Source: Telmatospirillum sp.
GTDB taxonomy: Bacteria > Pseudomonadota > Alphaproteobacteria > Rhodospirillales > Magnetospirillaceae
Direction: 5' to 3'
Assembly (NCBI GenBank): GCA_031291415.1
Contig: JARLJB010000138.1
Span: 1-64,000 of the forward strand
DNA length: 64,000 bases
Shown: piece by piece, positions 39,894-51,663 of the stretch
How positions within the stretch are numbered: position 1 is the first letter of the stretch
Layout of the letters: each line of letters opens with the position of its first letter
Made by a program: the position numbers and the translations under genes
Notes under the pieces: model-generated
What the model saw: the letters and a program-made list of their open reading frames with translations, nothing else
What the model was told of the DNA's origin: nothing
Database searches by the model: none

Positions 39894-40993
39894 TGCAATA
39901 ACTCCGCCACATGGGAGCCGATGGCCAGCGAGGCGGTCAAGCCGGGCGACTCCATGCCATAAAGATTAACCAATCCGGCGACCCCATGCTCGCCAGGACC
40001 CTGGATGACAAAATCGCTGGCCGATTCGCCCTGCGGCCTCAACTTGGCGCGGATGCCGGCAAATCCCGGCCGCAAGGCGTCATCCGCAAGGCCTGGCCAA
40101 TAGCGGCGGATCGCCGCGGAGAAGATGTCGGAGCGCCTGGCGTCGACGTCATAGGCCTCCTCGTCGATCCATTCGACGTCCGGCCCGAAGCGACCCTGGC
40201 CCGCCAGATCGAGGGTGAAATGCACGCCAAGGCCGTCGCTCTGTGGCGTCGGATAGACAAGGTGAGAAAATGGAACATGGCCGCTGAGCAGAAAATAATT
40301 TCCTTTGCAGAGGTGAAGTGGCGGGACGCTGGCCGGCGGCAACCCGGCGAACGACCGTCCCACGGCCTGGGCACCGAGACCCGCGGCGTTGATCACCTGT
40401 CGACACAGCAGCCGGCTTGGTTCTGGGCCGCCAATCGATAGCAAAATGCCCTGTCCGGTTTGTTCCGCGCTCAACACCGGGCTCTTGAAGGCCAGGAAAC
40501 CGCCGTTTGTCTCGATGTCGCCCTGCAGGGCCAGCATATAACCGTGCGTATCGAGGATGCCCGTCAACGGCGAATAGAGGGCGGCGGTACAATGAACCTC
40601 TGGTTCGATGGCCAGGACTTCCGCGCGGCTCAACAGAGTCAGGGCTTCGACGCCATTGCTCCGGCCTTTGGCCAGAATGGTCAAAAGCTGTTCCTCGTCG
40701 GCCGGGTCGGCGGCGACGATCAGTTTTCCGACCAGTCGGTGGTCGACACCATGCTCGGTCAAATAGTGACGCAGCAGGCGGGCGCCTGAAACGCAAAGAC
40801 GGGCCTTCAGGCTGCCGGTGGGATAGTACATTCCGGCGTGAATGACTTCGCTGTTACGGGAACTGGTACCTGTGCCGATCGATTCCTCGGCCTCCAGAAC
40901 GCCGACCTCGCGACCGGTCAGCGCCAGGGCGCGTGCAACCGCCAGCCCGATTACTCCGGCTCCTATGACGGCGCAATCCAGGCGATCGACCAT
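39890..40993 (-). CDS. lhgO: FAD-dependent oxidoreductase, L-2-hydroxyglutarate oxidase-like
   Basis: 367 residues, DAO-type flavoprotein. The N-terminal FAD motif CAVIGAGVIGLAVARALA and the following SSRNSEVIHAGMYYPTGSLKA are characteristic of L-2-hydroxyglutarate dehydrogenase/oxidase (LhgO/YgaF, human L2HGDH). The C-terminus has GVAGLVNLYGMESPGLTASL. It likely oxidises L-2-hydroxyglutarate, a side product of metabolism, to 2-oxoglutarate. ATG at 40993 begins the flavin domain with AAGGA upstream. Confidence 0.87.
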   Translation of the reverse strand: MVDRLDCAVIGAGVIGLAVARALALTGREVGVLEAEESIGTGTSSRNSEVIHAGMYYPTGSLKARLCVSGARLLRHYLTEHGVDHRLVGKLIVAADPADEEQLLTILAKGRSNGVEALTLLSRAEVLAIEPEVHCTAALYSPLTGILDTHGYMLALQGDIETNGGFLAFKSPVLSAEQTGQGILLSIGGPEPSRLLCRQVINAAGLGAQAVGRSFAGLPPASVPPLHLCKGNYFLLSGHVPFSHLVYPTPQSDGLGVHFTLDLAGQGRFGPDVEWIDEEAYDVDARRSDIFSAAIRRYWPGLADDALRPGFAGIRAKLRPQGESASDFVIQGPGEHGVAGLVNLYGMESPGLTASLAIGSHVAELLQ

Positions 40994-41111
40994 GAGAGAA
41001 AAGTCCTTGAGATGCTGATAACCCGTTGCCTCAGCATAACATTCGTTGTTCTCTAGCGAAAGCCGGCGAAAAAAAGACGATCCAATCGTCGCGTTGCCGC
41101 GTAACAGTTGT

Positions 41112-42554
41112 CTATTGTTGGCGGTCTTTCGTCGCGCCAGCCTGTTCATCCATTGATGAACGAGTGTCCCCGCCCAACGCCTGGTAGAGCGTTACTTGGT
41201 TGATCAGACGGTTTAGGCGGTTTTCCAAAAGAGTTTCCTCGAGGGACCGACGTTTGTCCTGGGCATCGAGCCAAACCTGCAAGGTTGCGGCACCGGCCCG
41301 ATAGCGGACTTCATAAAGCCGTTCCGCGCCACCCGCGGCCCGGACCGCGCTTTCCAGTTTTGTCGCCTGATCGGCGTAATGGCGCCGTGCCGCCAGCGCG
41401 TTTTCGACGTCGCCGAGGGCGGCGTAGAAAGTCTGGCGGAAATTGACCACCGCTTTATCGTAATCGGCCTGCGATGATTTGACCTTCAGCGTCATCTCGT
41501 TCCATTGCAGGAAGGGCAAGGTCAGACCGGCTCCGACGGTGCCGACGGGATTTTGCAGGATCTGTGGCAGGGAGACGCCCGAACTCCCCAGGCTTCCCGT
41601 CAGGGTCAGCGTTGGCAGATAGCCTGCCTGTGTCGCGTCAACGGTGGCCAGGCATTCGCGAAGCCGCAGTTCCGCCGCCCGAAGGTCGGGCCGCCTGATA
41701 AGAAGCTGAGCGGGAAGACCTGCTTCGACGGTCGGCAGTTCTCCGGTTGGCAGGCCTTGACGGGCGATCTCGAGCTTTTTGGGCGGGGCGTCGAACAAAA
41801 TCGCCAGGGCGTTGTCATTTTCCGTCTGTTGTTGCAGATAGTCGTTGAGACTGGCCTCCTGGCTTTTGAGGCTTTCCTCCGCCTCAAGGATCTCAAGCGA
41901 CGAGGTCGCTCCCGACTTGTGCTGGACGCGAACGAGAGCGAGGGTCTTTTCGGCATAGGCGATATCCTGCCGGCTCATCTCGATCCGCTGTTTCAGATAA
42001 AGCGCCTTCCAGTAGAGCGATGCCGTGGTGCCGACCAGCGAGAGGGCTGTGTTCCCGCGGTCTTCCTCCGTCGCTTCCGCTTCCCATTGAGCCGCACCGA
42101 GATTGCGGGCCAGCTTGCCCCACAGATCGACCTCATAGCTCAATGATCCCGTCATGGCACTGGTCGTGACGGCTGCCGTATCGTTCATACTCGTCGTGCG
42201 GCTGGAAAAATTCTTGGTTCCGTCGACGTCGACCTGGGCGCTGAGGGCGGGGATGAATTTGTCGGCGGCCAGACCCGCTTCCAATTGGGCTTTGCGCACT
42301 TTGATGGCCGCGGCGGCCAAGTCGTTGTTGCGCTGAAGCGCCTTGGTGATCAGAGCATTGAGATCGGGATCGTCGAAACGTTGCCACCAGGGCGACAACG
42401 GCTCTGTCTGCTCCTGGCCGCCTTCGCTCCAGTGAGCCGGTGTGACCACGTCGGGACGGGAATAGGGTTGCTCGAACAGCGAGCCGCAGGCCGTCGTCGA
42501 CAACAAGGCGGCGCCGCACGCAAACCTGCGGAAAGTCATCAGAAAGGTCGTCAT
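41112..42554 (-). CDS. NodT-family outer-membrane efflux lipoprotein
   Basis: 480 residues. TolC-like outer-membrane factor of an efflux pump, with a lipoprotein signal ending in STTACGSL and two repeats of long helices ([34 protein letters not shown]). [11 protein letters not shown] is typical of the NodT family. Its start overlaps the macB-like stop as ATGA, so it is the third gene of a macA-macB-outer membrane factor operon. The last 40 codons lie beneath an open frame of the neighbouring oxidase. Confidence 0.95.
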   Translation of the reverse strand: MTTFLMTFRRFACGAALLSTTACGSLFEQPYSRPDVVTPAHWSEGGQEQTEPLSPWWQRFDDPDLNALITKALQRNNDLAAAAIKVRKAQLEAGLAADKFIPALSAQVDVDGTKNFSSRTTSMNDTAAVTTSAMTGSLSYEVDLWGKLARNLGAAQWEAEATEEDRGNTALSLVGTTASLYWKALYLKQRIEMSRQDIAYAEKTLALVRVQHKSGATSSLEILEAEESLKSQEASLNDYLQQQTENDNALAILFDAPPKKLEIARQGLPTGELPTVEAGLPAQLLIRRPDLRAAELRLRECLATVDATQAGYLPTLTLTGSLGSSGVSLPQILQNPVGTVGAGLTLPFLQWNEMTLKVKSSQADYDKAVVNFRQTFYAALGDVENALAARRHYADQATKLESAVRAAGGAERLYEVRYRAGAATLQVWLDAQDKRRSLEETLLENRLNRLINQVTLYQALGGDTRSSMDEQAGATKDRQQ

Positions 42555-44539
42555 TCGCGTGCCAAGGCCTCCACGGGATCGAGGCGGGCGGCATTGCGGG
42601 CCGGCAGAAATCCGAAGATCACCCCGATAAGCGTTGAACAGGCGAATGCCGCGACGATCGACAACGGCGAAAAGACCATGCGGATGGTGCCGCCGAACTC
42701 GGTGAAGAGCAAATGAACGACGAGGGCGAGGCCCACTCCGAGAATTCCTCCGAACAGGCAGACGAGCACAGCTTCGATCAGAAACTGCCGCAGGATATCG
42801 TTGCGTCGCGCCCCGACGGCGATCCGCACGCCGATTTCGCGGGTCCGTTCGGTGACCGACACCAGCATGATGTTCATCACGCCGATTCCGCCGACGATCA
42901 ACGAAATCAGGGCGATCAGCGAGATCAGCAAGGTCATCGTCTGCGTGGTTTTTTCAATGGTTTGCCGGATGGTGTCGGTGTTCATCACATAGAAATCTTC
43001 CGAGCCGTGTCTTTTGGTCAGAAGCCTGACGATGCCATGCTCGGCCATTGCCGGCGGATAGGCATCGCTGACCCGGACGGTAATGCTTCGCAGATAGGAT
43101 TGGCCCAGCATGCGGCTCATGGCGGTCGTGAAGGGAATCCACACATTGAGGCTTTCGCTGTTGCCGAACGGTGTGGTCTTCGCCTTGGTGACGCCGATGA
43201 CGCGACAGGGCACATCGCCCAGGAAGATGACCTCGCCGACCGCCGGGCGATTGATACCGAAAAGTTTCTTTCGCGTGTTGTTGTCGATCACCACGTCCTG
43301 GCTTTGCCGTTGCACGCTGACGGAGGTGAAGGCCATTCCTTCGGCGATCTCGTATCCACGAACCCGGAAATACTGCTCGCTGACACCGGTAATCTGGCCG
43401 CTTACCGAAATGTTCCGGTATCGCAGGCTGGCATTATTGGAAACGCTGGGGGTGACGCTGTCGACATAACCCTGCTGTTTGAGCGCCTCGGCGTCGTCGG
43501 GGACCAGCGTCCGCACGGCTCCCGACCGTTCATCTCCGAATCCTCTGCCGGAAAAGATGTCGATGGTGTTGGTTCCGATGGAGTTGATGTCTTCCAGGAT
43601 GCGCTGGCGCGATCCTTCGCCCAATGCCACCACCGAGACGACGGACGCGATGCCGATGATGATTCCCAGCATCGTCAGGAAGGTCCGCAGCCGGTGCGAC
43701 GCCATGGCCAGCAGGGCCATGCGGAAGGCCTCGATGTAGCGTTCGATGTCGGCGCGCCAATCGGTTCCATCGTCCCGCCGATCATCGATGTCGGGTAAAG
43801 CACCCGACGTCGTGTCGCGTCGCCGGGGCCGTTCCCTCGTCGCGACTTCCGACGGCGATCGGCGACGATCGGCGACGATCTCGCCATCGCTGATTTCGAT
43901 GACGCGCTCGGCATGGGCGGCGATGTCGGGGCTGTGCGTCACGATGATGATGGTGTGGCCTTCGGCATGCAGTTCCTCGAGCAGCACCATCATTTCTTCG
44001 CCGCTACGGCGATCGAGAGCCCCGGTGGGTTCGTCGGCGAGAATGACCTGACCACCGTTCATCAGGGCGCGCGCAATGCTGACCCGCTGTTGCTGGCCAC
44101 CTGAAAGCTGGTCGGGGCGGTGGTGCTGGCGGTCCGCGAGGCCCAGGCGCGCCAGCAGGCCGGTGGCGCGCCTCCGGCGCTTTGAGCGGTTGCGTCCGGC
44201 ATAGATGGCCGGAATCTCCACATTGCCCTGCGCGGTCAGGTTGCCTAGCAGATGGTAACGCTGAAAGATGAAACCAAAATGTTCGCGACGGAGTTCCGCC
44301 AGGTCATCCGGGCCGAGCAGGCCGACGTCGCGGCCGGCGATGCGGTAGGATCCCTGGGTCGGACGGTCGAGGCATCCCAAGATGTTCATCAGGGTCGACT
44401 TGCCGGAGCCGGAGGCGCCGATGATGGCCACCATTTCCCCGGCTTCGATGGCGAGATCGACATCCTTGAGGGCGGCGATCGTCTGGTCGCCCGACGGGTA
44501 ATCGCGGCGCAGGCCCCTCAATTCCAACAGGGCGGGCAT
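42551..44539 (-). CDS. macB: MacB-like ABC transporter, fused ATPase and permease
   Basis: 662 residues. N-terminal ATPase with Walker [10 protein letters not shown] (41-49), signature LSGGQQQR and Walker [13 protein letters not shown], then a linker, one membrane anchor, a periplasmic MacB domain and a C-terminal FtsX domain with three membrane segments ([19 protein letters not shown]). MacB drives export of macrolides, enterotoxin or lipopeptides with MacA and an outer-membrane channel; the substrate here is unknown. ATG at 44539 is 4 nt after the macA stop. A 10-bp tandem repeat (GGCGACGATC twice, 43861-43880) encodes part of the linker. Confidence 0.94.
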   Translation of the reverse strand: MPALLELRGLRRDYPSGDQTIAALKDVDLAIEAGEMVAIIGASGSGKSTLMNILGCLDRPTQGSYRIAGRDVGLLGPDDLAELRREHFGFIFQRYHLLGNLTAQGNVEIPAIYAGRNRSKRRRRATGLLARLGLADRQHHRPDQLSGGQQQRVSIARALMNGGQVILADEPTGALDRRSGEEMMVLLEELHAEGHTIIIVTHSPDIAAHAERVIEISDGEIVADRRRSPSEVATRERPRRRDTTSGALPDIDDRRDDGTDWRADIERYIEAFRMALLAMASHRLRTFLTMLGIIIGIASVVSVVALGEGSRQRILEDINSIGTNTIDIFSGRGFGDERSGAVRTLVPDDAEALKQQGYVDSVTPSVSNNASLRYRNISVSGQITGVSEQYFRVRGYEIAEGMAFTSVSVQRQSQDVVIDNNTRKKLFGINRPAVGEVIFLGDVPCRVIGVTKAKTTPFGNSESLNVWIPFTTAMSRMLGQSYLRSITVRVSDAYPPAMAEHGIVRLLTKRHGSEDFYVMNTDTIRQTIEKTTQTMTLLISLIALISLIVGGIGVMNIMLVSVTERTREIGVRIAVGARRNDILRQFLIEAVLVCLFGGILGVGLALVVHLLFTEFGGTIRMVFSPLSIVAAFACSTLIGVIFGFLPARNAARLDPVEALARE

Positions 44540-44543
44540 GGCG

Positions 44544-45794
44544 TCAGAATCCCATGGGCGGTGGCGGGCGCATGTTCGATTGATTCGTCGTGATCTTGCT
44601 GGTATCGCCGGCAATGACCCGTTCGCCGGCGGCAAGTCCCTCGACGACTTCGGCGTTGACGTTGTTGTCGATGCCGATCAGGACCCGGCGCGGCATGATT
44701 CGCCCACGCTCGCCCACGACCTGCAGCGTGTAGCTGCCGTCGCGGTTCGATTCGCCAAGGGCGGTCGACGGAATCGTCAGGGCGTTGGTGACCTTTTTCA
44801 GAACGATGGTGACCTTGGCCGTCATCGAGATGCGCAGTTTCTGCTCGGGATTGGGAATGTCGAACAGGCCGTCGTAGTAGATGGCGGAACTGGAGCTGCT
44901 GGAACTGGAACTGCTGCCGCTGCTTGAACTGCTGCCGGTTGTCGACGTGGTGCTGTCCTCGTCGGCGATGCTGTCGGGCGCCGGCTTGACGGAGCGCAGG
45001 GTCGCGTTGTAACGGCGATCGGGCTCACCGAGAACCGTGAAATAGACCTGTTGTCCCGACTTTACCCGGATGACGTCGGCCTCTGAGAGCTCGGCCTTTA
45101 CCGTCATGGTGTCGAGTTGGGCAATCTTGATCAGCGTGGGTGTCGTCTGATTGGCGTTGACGGTCTGCCCCTCTTTGACCACCACCCCGACCACCGTACC
45201 GTCGATGGGCGCGGTGATCCGCGTGTAGCCGAGATTGACTTTGGCTGTGTCGACAGCGATGACGGCCTGGCGGATCTGCGCATCAAGGGCGGCGATGTCG
45301 GCCTTGGTTTCGTTCAAGGTCGCTTCGGCGCTTTCGAAGGTCTCGCGGCTGGCGGCGTCTTCGAGCAGCATCTGCTGCTGGCGCTTGAACGCCAGTTCGG
45401 CCTGCTTGAGGACCGCCTCCTTGGAGTGACGCTGGGCGCGGGTCGTATCCAACGACGCTTCGGCAGTGTGCAAGGCGTTCTGCTGGGTTAGCGAATCGAT
45501 TTCGGCGACCAGTTGCCCTTTTTTCACCACGTCGCCCAAAGCCACTTTCAGGCTTTTGATCTGGCCAGAGACCTGGGCGCCGACACTGACCATCTGCCGC
45601 GCTTCGATCTTTCCGGTAGCCAGAACGGAATCTTCGATATCGGCGACGGTCACCGGCACTGTCGGCGGCGGTGGCGGACTGGACGGGGGAAGGACAAACC
45701 AAAGAGCCACGCCAGCAAGAATAGCCACGGGAACAATGATGGCAAGCATTCGGCGAAAGCGATTTTTCTTCGTTGCGTTCAAGACAGGAGGCAA
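44544..45794 (-). CDS. macA: MacA-like periplasmic adaptor of the efflux pump
   Basis: 416 residues. One N-terminal membrane anchor (16-36), a proline stretch, two half-lipoyl domains ([39 protein letters not shown]) around a coiled-coil hairpin (about 105-185), and a beta-barrel. A tract of almost pure serine with Thr and one Gly (281-303) is inserted in the beta-barrel region, just before the conserved [16 protein letters not shown]. First gene of the operon macA-macB-NodT-type channel. Regulators are not seen nearby. Confidence 0.93.
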   Translation of the reverse strand: MPPVLNATKKNRFRRMLAIIVPVAILAGVALWFVLPPSSPPPPPTVPVTVADIEDSVLATGKIEARQMVSVGAQVSGQIKSLKVALGDVVKKGQLVAEIDSLTQQNALHTAEASLDTTRAQRHSKEAVLKQAELAFKRQQQMLLEDAASRETFESAEATLNETKADIAALDAQIRQAVIAVDTAKVNLGYTRITAPIDGTVVGVVVKEGQTVNANQTTPTLIKIAQLDTMTVKAELSEADVIRVKSGQQVYFTVLGEPDRRYNATLRSVKPAPDSIADEDSTTSTTGSSSSSGSSSSSSSSSSAIYYDGLFDIPNPEQKLRISMTAKVTIVLKKVTNALTIPSTALGESNRDGSYTLQVVGERGRIMPRRVLIGIDNNVNAEVVEGLAAGERVIAGDTSKITTNQSNMRPPPPMGF

Positions 45795-46075
45795 GAGCGT
45801 ACCGTTATTTGAAATAATTAAAGTGATTTTGAAAGATGGAGACCATAGTGATCTCTGCTAAACGATTGGAAGGCAGCATAGCGGTGAACGAAAATAAATG
45901 AAGGGCTATTTTGTAACGCAATGGTTACAGATCGTTTCGTTTTTTTCCTTGATCGGCCACCGGTGCGGCCGGCCACCACAAGTTATCCGGTTCCAGGCTT
46001 GGCGGCAGGATATTCGGTCGGCAAGCGCATTTCCGGGGTTTCGCCGCCGGCCAATCTGTCCTATCTGCTGTGATC

Positions 46076-46786
46076 ATGAGCAATAACGACCGATCCCTCC
46101 GGGTGCCGTCGTCCTCGACCGAGGTCGACGCGTTCCTCAATAAGCTGGCCGATCTTCCGGCGGCGGCCGATGGCGGCCGTGGTCGGTTGATGTTCGCCCT
46201 CGATGCCACGGCGAGCCGCGAGGCGACATGGCTGGAAGCTACCCATATCCAGGAACAGATGTTTGTCGAAACAGCGGCCCTCGGCGGTCTCGAGGTCCAG
46301 TTGGTCTATTATCGGGGTATTGGCGAATGCAAGGCGAGCCGCTGGCTATCCGATGCGCAGGCGTTGATGGAGGTCATGCAAAAGGTCTCTTGCGATGCCG
46401 GCCGTACGCAGATCGCCAGAGTCCTGCTCCATGCCGTCGCGCAGACGGAAAAAGTGCGATTGGGTGCCCTGGTGTTCGTTGGCGATTGCATGGAAGAGAA
46501 TCTCGAGGACCTGCTGCACGCCGCCGGACAATTGCGGCTGCTCGGTGTGCCGGTATTTCTGTTCCACGAAGGGAACGATCCGGTCGCTGGAATGGCATTC
46601 GCCAAAATTGCAGCTCTGACCAAGGGCGCCTGCTGTAAATTCGATACGTCCAGTCCGGCACAACTGCGGTCTCTTTTGGCCGCCGTGGCCGTCTATGCGG
46701 CAGGTGGCCGCAAAGCGCTGACTGAATACGGGCAGCGGCAAGGCGGTGCCGTTTTGCAGCTGACCCGGCAAATGAGCGGCGATTAG
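46076..46786 (+). CDS. VWA-like domain protein
   Basis: 236 residues, cytoplasmic. A von Willebrand factor A type fold is suggested by LMFALDATASREA (MIDAS-like DxTxS, Asp43, Thr45, Ser47), VQLVYYRG, LGALVFVGD and the final VPVFLFHEGND. Metal-dependent protein binding is the usual role. It is followed 3 nt later by a membrane J-domain gene, and they probably form an operon and work together. The pairing is known in alphaproteobacteria, but its function is not. A GTG two codons earlier is an alternative start. Confidence 0.75.
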   Translation: MSNNDRSLRVPSSSTEVDAFLNKLADLPAAADGGRGRLMFALDATASREATWLEATHIQEQMFVETAALGGLEVQLVYYRGIGECKASRWLSDAQALMEVMQKVSCDAGRTQIARVLLHAVAQTEKVRLGALVFVGDCMEENLEDLLHAAGQLRLLGVPVFLFHEGNDPVAGMAFAKIAALTKGACCKFDTSSPAQLRSLLAAVAVYAAGGRKALTEYGQRQGGAVLQLTRQMSGD

Positions 46787-46789
46787 GCC

Positions 46790-47524
46790 ATGGTCGGACT
46801 GCTGATCGGAATTCTCGTGCTGTTGGCGGTGATGGTGATCGGACGGTGGTTCGCCACCACGCCACCGTCTCAGGTGTTGCGCAGCGGTGGTTGGGCAATC
46901 GCTCTTCTGGCGTTGGCGGCTGGCATCGGTCTTGCCGCCACCGGCAGGTTGGGCTGGGCGCTTGCCGGACTGGCCGCCTTGATCCCGTGGCTCGTCCGCC
47001 TCATGCATTTTCGCAACCTGGCCTTGTTTCTCCGTCGCACATTCGGGCCGACGGCACGCGTCCACGCGGCGGCCGGCAACAAATCCCGGGTCGAAACGAG
47101 ATTCCTGAGGATGAGCCTTGAGCACGACAGCGGCGCTCTGACCGGGGAAGTGCTCGATGGGCCGTTTGCCGGCCGCGTTCTGTCGCAGCTGTCCTTCGCC
47201 GAGGCTCTTGAACTGCATCGGTATTGCGCTGCCGATCCGCAATCGGCGCAACTTCTGCAAGCCTGGCTCGATCGCACCTGGCCCGACTGGCGGGATCAGG
47301 CAAATCCGCACGACGGTGGGGCGGGCGGCGGCGGATCAGTCACCGGCGCTACGATGACCCGGCAGGAGGCATTGGATATCCTCGGACTGTCCGGAGACGC
47401 CGATCCCCGGGCGATCAAGGCGGCTCACCGCCGTCTGATGACCCGGCTGCACCCCGACCACGGCGGGTCGAATTACCTCGCAGCCAAGATCAACCAGGCC
47501 AAAGATATGTTGCTTGGCAAGTAA
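46790..47524 (+). CDS. Membrane-anchored J-domain protein
   Basis: 244 residues: two hydrophobic segments (about 3-20 and 35-70), a middle region of unknown fold (about 80-170), a glycine-rich linker and a C-terminal J domain (about 188-244) with the DnaK-activating HPD in MTRLHPDHGGSNYLAAKINQ. The layout resembles DjlC or Pam18/TIM14, in which the J domain ends the protein. Its coding start is 3 nt after the VWA protein stop. Confidence 0.88.
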   Translation: MVGLLIGILVLLAVMVIGRWFATTPPSQVLRSGGWAIALLALAAGIGLAATGRLGWALAGLAALIPWLVRLMHFRNLALFLRRTFGPTARVHAAAGNKSRVETRFLRMSLEHDSGALTGEVLDGPFAGRVLSQLSFAEALELHRYCAADPQSAQLLQAWLDRTWPDWRDQANPHDGGAGGGGSVTGATMTRQEALDILGLSGDADPRAIKAAHRRLMTRLHPDHGGSNYLAAKINQAKDMLLGK

Positions 47525-47657
47525 GAATAGCTGTGAAATGACATCCTCACGGATGCGCCCGTTGCTTCCGAGCGCCGGGCGTGGCACAAACATGCCCTAC
47601 ACTTTCCGGCAGTTGGGCCGGGCAGGGGTCGTCACCTAGACATAAGGAATGTTGTGA

Positions 47658-48527
47658 ATGTCGCGTCGGGTTCGCAAGTGCGTCTTTCCAGTTGGGGGTA
47701 TGGGCACCCGGTTTCTGCCGGCTACCAAGGCCATGCCGAAGGAAATGCTGCCGGTTGTCGACAAGCCGTTGATCCAATATGCCGTCGAAGAGGCAATCGC
47801 CGCGGGCATTGAACATTTCATTTTCGTCACTGGTCGCGGCAAGACGGCCCTTGAGGATCATTTCGATCATGCTCCGGACCTTGAGCGGACGCTCCGGGAA
47901 CGTGGCAAGACGGTGGAGATCGAGGCGGTCACCTCTTGGATGCCGAAGTCGGGCCAGGTGTCCTATACCCGTCAGCAGGAGCCATTGGGTCTCGGACACG
48001 CGGTTTGGTGTGCCCGTGATCTCGTCGACAACGAGCCGTTCGCGGTCATTCTGCCGGACGATCTGATTCTCGCGCAGACACCGTGCCTGAAGCAGTTGGT
48101 CGACGCCCATACCGAAGTGGGCGGTCACGTCGTCGCCGTTGCTGACGTGCCGCGGGAACATACGAAGCGGTATGGCATTCTCGACGTCGAGGTCGATGAT
48201 GGACGGTTGGCCAAGGCCCGTGGCCTGGTCGAGAAGCCTGATCCGGACAAGGCGCCATCAACCCTGTCGATCATCGGGCGCTACATCCTGCATCCGCGGG
48301 TTTTTGATTTCCTGGACAAGCAGGTCCGCGGGGCCGGCAATGAAATCCAGCTTACCGATGCCATTGCCAAGACAATCGACAGCGTTCCGTTCCATGGTTT
48401 GCGGTTTGTCGGGCGGCGTTTCGATTGCGGCGACAAGGTCGGCTGGCTGCATGCCAATTTGTCTTTCGCCTTGGCGCGGCCGGATATGCATGATCAGGTT
48501 GCGGAATTGTTGAAGGAATTCAAATAG
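47658..48527 (+). CDS. galU: UTP-glucose-1-phosphate uridylyltransferase
   Basis: 289 residues. Makes UDP-glucose from UTP and glucose 1-phosphate. The nucleotide-binding start is PVGGMGTRFLPATKAMPKEM, followed by VDKPLIQYAVEEA and the catalytic region LILPDDL-like ILPDDLILAQ. EKPDPDKAPS fits GalU. ATG at 47658 has AAGGA 9 nt upstream. It is followed 21 nt later by ugd, so UDP-glucose production and oxidation are coupled. Confidence 0.97.
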   Translation: MSRRVRKCVFPVGGMGTRFLPATKAMPKEMLPVVDKPLIQYAVEEAIAAGIEHFIFVTGRGKTALEDHFDHAPDLERTLRERGKTVEIEAVTSWMPKSGQVSYTRQQEPLGLGHAVWCARDLVDNEPFAVILPDDLILAQTPCLKQLVDAHTEVGGHVVAVADVPREHTKRYGILDVEVDDGRLAKARGLVEKPDPDKAPSTLSIIGRYILHPRVFDFLDKQVRGAGNEIQLTDAIAKTIDSVPFHGLRFVGRRFDCGDKVGWLHANLSFALARPDMHDQVAELLKEFK

Positions 48528-48548
48528 CTTTAGGTAAGGACTGCCGTC

Positions 48549-49877
48549 ATGCGTGTTGCTATGATCGGAACGGGTTATGTCGGCCTAGTGTCCGGAGCCT
48601 GTTTTTCCGAATTTGGCGTCGACGTCGTTTGCGTCGACAAGGACGAAGCGAAGATCAAAGGGCTGCATGAAAACCGCATGCCCATTTACGAACCAGGGCT
48701 TGATGCTCTGGTTGCCGATAATGTGAAGGGCGGGCGCCTTTCCTTCACTACCGACTTGAAAGCGGCGGTTTCCGATGCGGACGCCGTATTCATCGCGGTT
48801 GGCACGCCAAGCCGCCGTGGCGACGGTCACGCCGATCTGAGCTACGTCTATGAGGCTGCCCGGGAAATCGCCCGTTCGCTGAACGGTTACACCGTGGTGG
48901 TCACCAAGTCGACCGTTCCGGTGGGAACCGGCCGCGAGGTCGAGCGAATCATTCGGGAAACCCGGCCGGATGCCGATTTCGACGTGGTGTCCAACCCGGA
49001 GTTCCTGCGGGAAGGATCGGCGATCAACGATTTCATGCGGCCCGACCGCGTCGTCATCGGTGCCGAATCCGAGCGCGCCCGGGCTGTCATGAAGCAGCTC
49101 TATCGCGTGTTGTATCTGATCGAAACGCCGATCGTCTTCACCTCGCTCGAGACATCGGAACTGATCAAATACGCGGCCAACACCTTCCTGGCCGCCAAGA
49201 TCACCTTTATCAACGAGATTGCCGATCTCTGCGAGGCGGTTGGCGCCGACGTGCATGATGTGGCCAGAGGCATCGGTCTCGACGGTCGTATCGGCAAGAA
49301 GTTTCTTCATGCCGGACCGGGTTACGGCGGTTCCTGCTTCCCAAAGGATACGCTGGCCTTGGTTCGGACGGCGCGAGACCATGGAGCGCCGCTTCGCATC
49401 ATCGAAACGGTGGTGGCTGTCAACGAAGAGCGCAAGCACAAGATGGCCGAGAAGGTGGTGGCAGCCTGCGGTGGCTCGGTCAAGGGAAAGACCGTCGCCG
49501 TTTTGGGACTGACCTTCAAGCCGAATACCGACGACATGCGGGATTCGCCCAGCCTCCAGATCATCCCGGCTTTGCAGGCGGCCGGGGCGGCGATTCGTGC
49601 CTTCGATCCGGAAGGAATGGATGAGGCCCGTTCGTTGCTGACCGATATCACCTTCTGCGAAAACACCTATGACACGATCAAGGATGCCCATGCCCTGGTC
49701 ATTCTGACGGAGTGGAACGAATTCCGGGCGCTTGATTTCGACAGGGTCAAAGCTCTGCTGAAGGCGCCGGTCATCGTTGATCTCCGGAACATCTACAACC
49801 CTGCCGAGATGATGACGCTCGGTTTCCATTATTCCTCTATCGGCCGGCCGGGCAGCGTCGACAGCCGTCCGGAATAA
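48549..49877 (+). CDS. ugd: UDP-glucose 6-dehydrogenase
   Basis: 442 residues. Oxidises UDP-glucose to UDP-glucuronate with two NAD+. N-terminal NAD-binding motif MIGTGYVGLVSGACFSEFG, catalytic lysine region NTFLAAKITFINEIADLCE, and the catalytic cysteine in GPGYGGSCFPKDT. Operon with galU; a strong hairpin follows its stop. UDP-glucuronate feeds capsule, exopolysaccharide or lipid sugar synthesis. Confidence 0.97.
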   Translation: MRVAMIGTGYVGLVSGACFSEFGVDVVCVDKDEAKIKGLHENRMPIYEPGLDALVADNVKGGRLSFTTDLKAAVSDADAVFIAVGTPSRRGDGHADLSYVYEAAREIARSLNGYTVVVTKSTVPVGTGREVERIIRETRPDADFDVVSNPEFLREGSAINDFMRPDRVVIGAESERARAVMKQLYRVLYLIETPIVFTSLETSELIKYAANTFLAAKITFINEIADLCEAVGADVHDVARGIGLDGRIGKKFLHAGPGYGGSCFPKDTLALVRTARDHGAPLRIIETVVAVNEERKHKMAEKVVAACGGSVKGKTVAVLGLTFKPNTDDMRDSPSLQIIPALQAAGAAIRAFDPEGMDEARSLLTDITFCENTYDTIKDAHALVILTEWNEFRALDFDRVKALLKAPVIVDLRNIYNPAEMMTLGFHYSSIGRPGSVDSRPE

Positions 49878-49884
49878 TCGTTCT

Positions 49885-49932
49885 GGCGATCCCGGCCATC
49901 CGGTGCCCAGTCGCCGGATGGCCGGGATCGCC
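49885..49932 (+). terminator. Very long perfect hairpin after ugd
   Basis: A 19-bp perfect stem, GGCGATCCCGGCCATCCGG paired with its exact complement, and a 10-nt loop, starting 7 nt after the ugd stop and followed by CTGTTCTT. It is probably a terminator of the galU-ugd unit, with pgm transcribed separately or by readthrough. Confidence 0.75.
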
Positions 49933-50000
49933 CTGTTCTTCGTGTCGGCCTCACGTCGCCCAGCCGCAAGTGAGGCGGACCTTTGTCATTCGGAATATGA

Positions 50001-51647
<1,647 letters not shown>

Positions 51648-51663
51648 CAGCCGCGAACCGGCT

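Noticed and set aside
41000-41149. N-terminal extension of the L-2-hydroxyglutarate oxidase-like gene
   Set aside because: The extended residues are not flavoprotein-like and overlap the neighbouring lipoprotein gene; the ATG at 40993 fits the family.
43861-43880. 10-bp tandem repeat GGCGACGATC
   Set aside because: Lies inside the macB coding frame and encodes a linker; two copies only, not a separate element.
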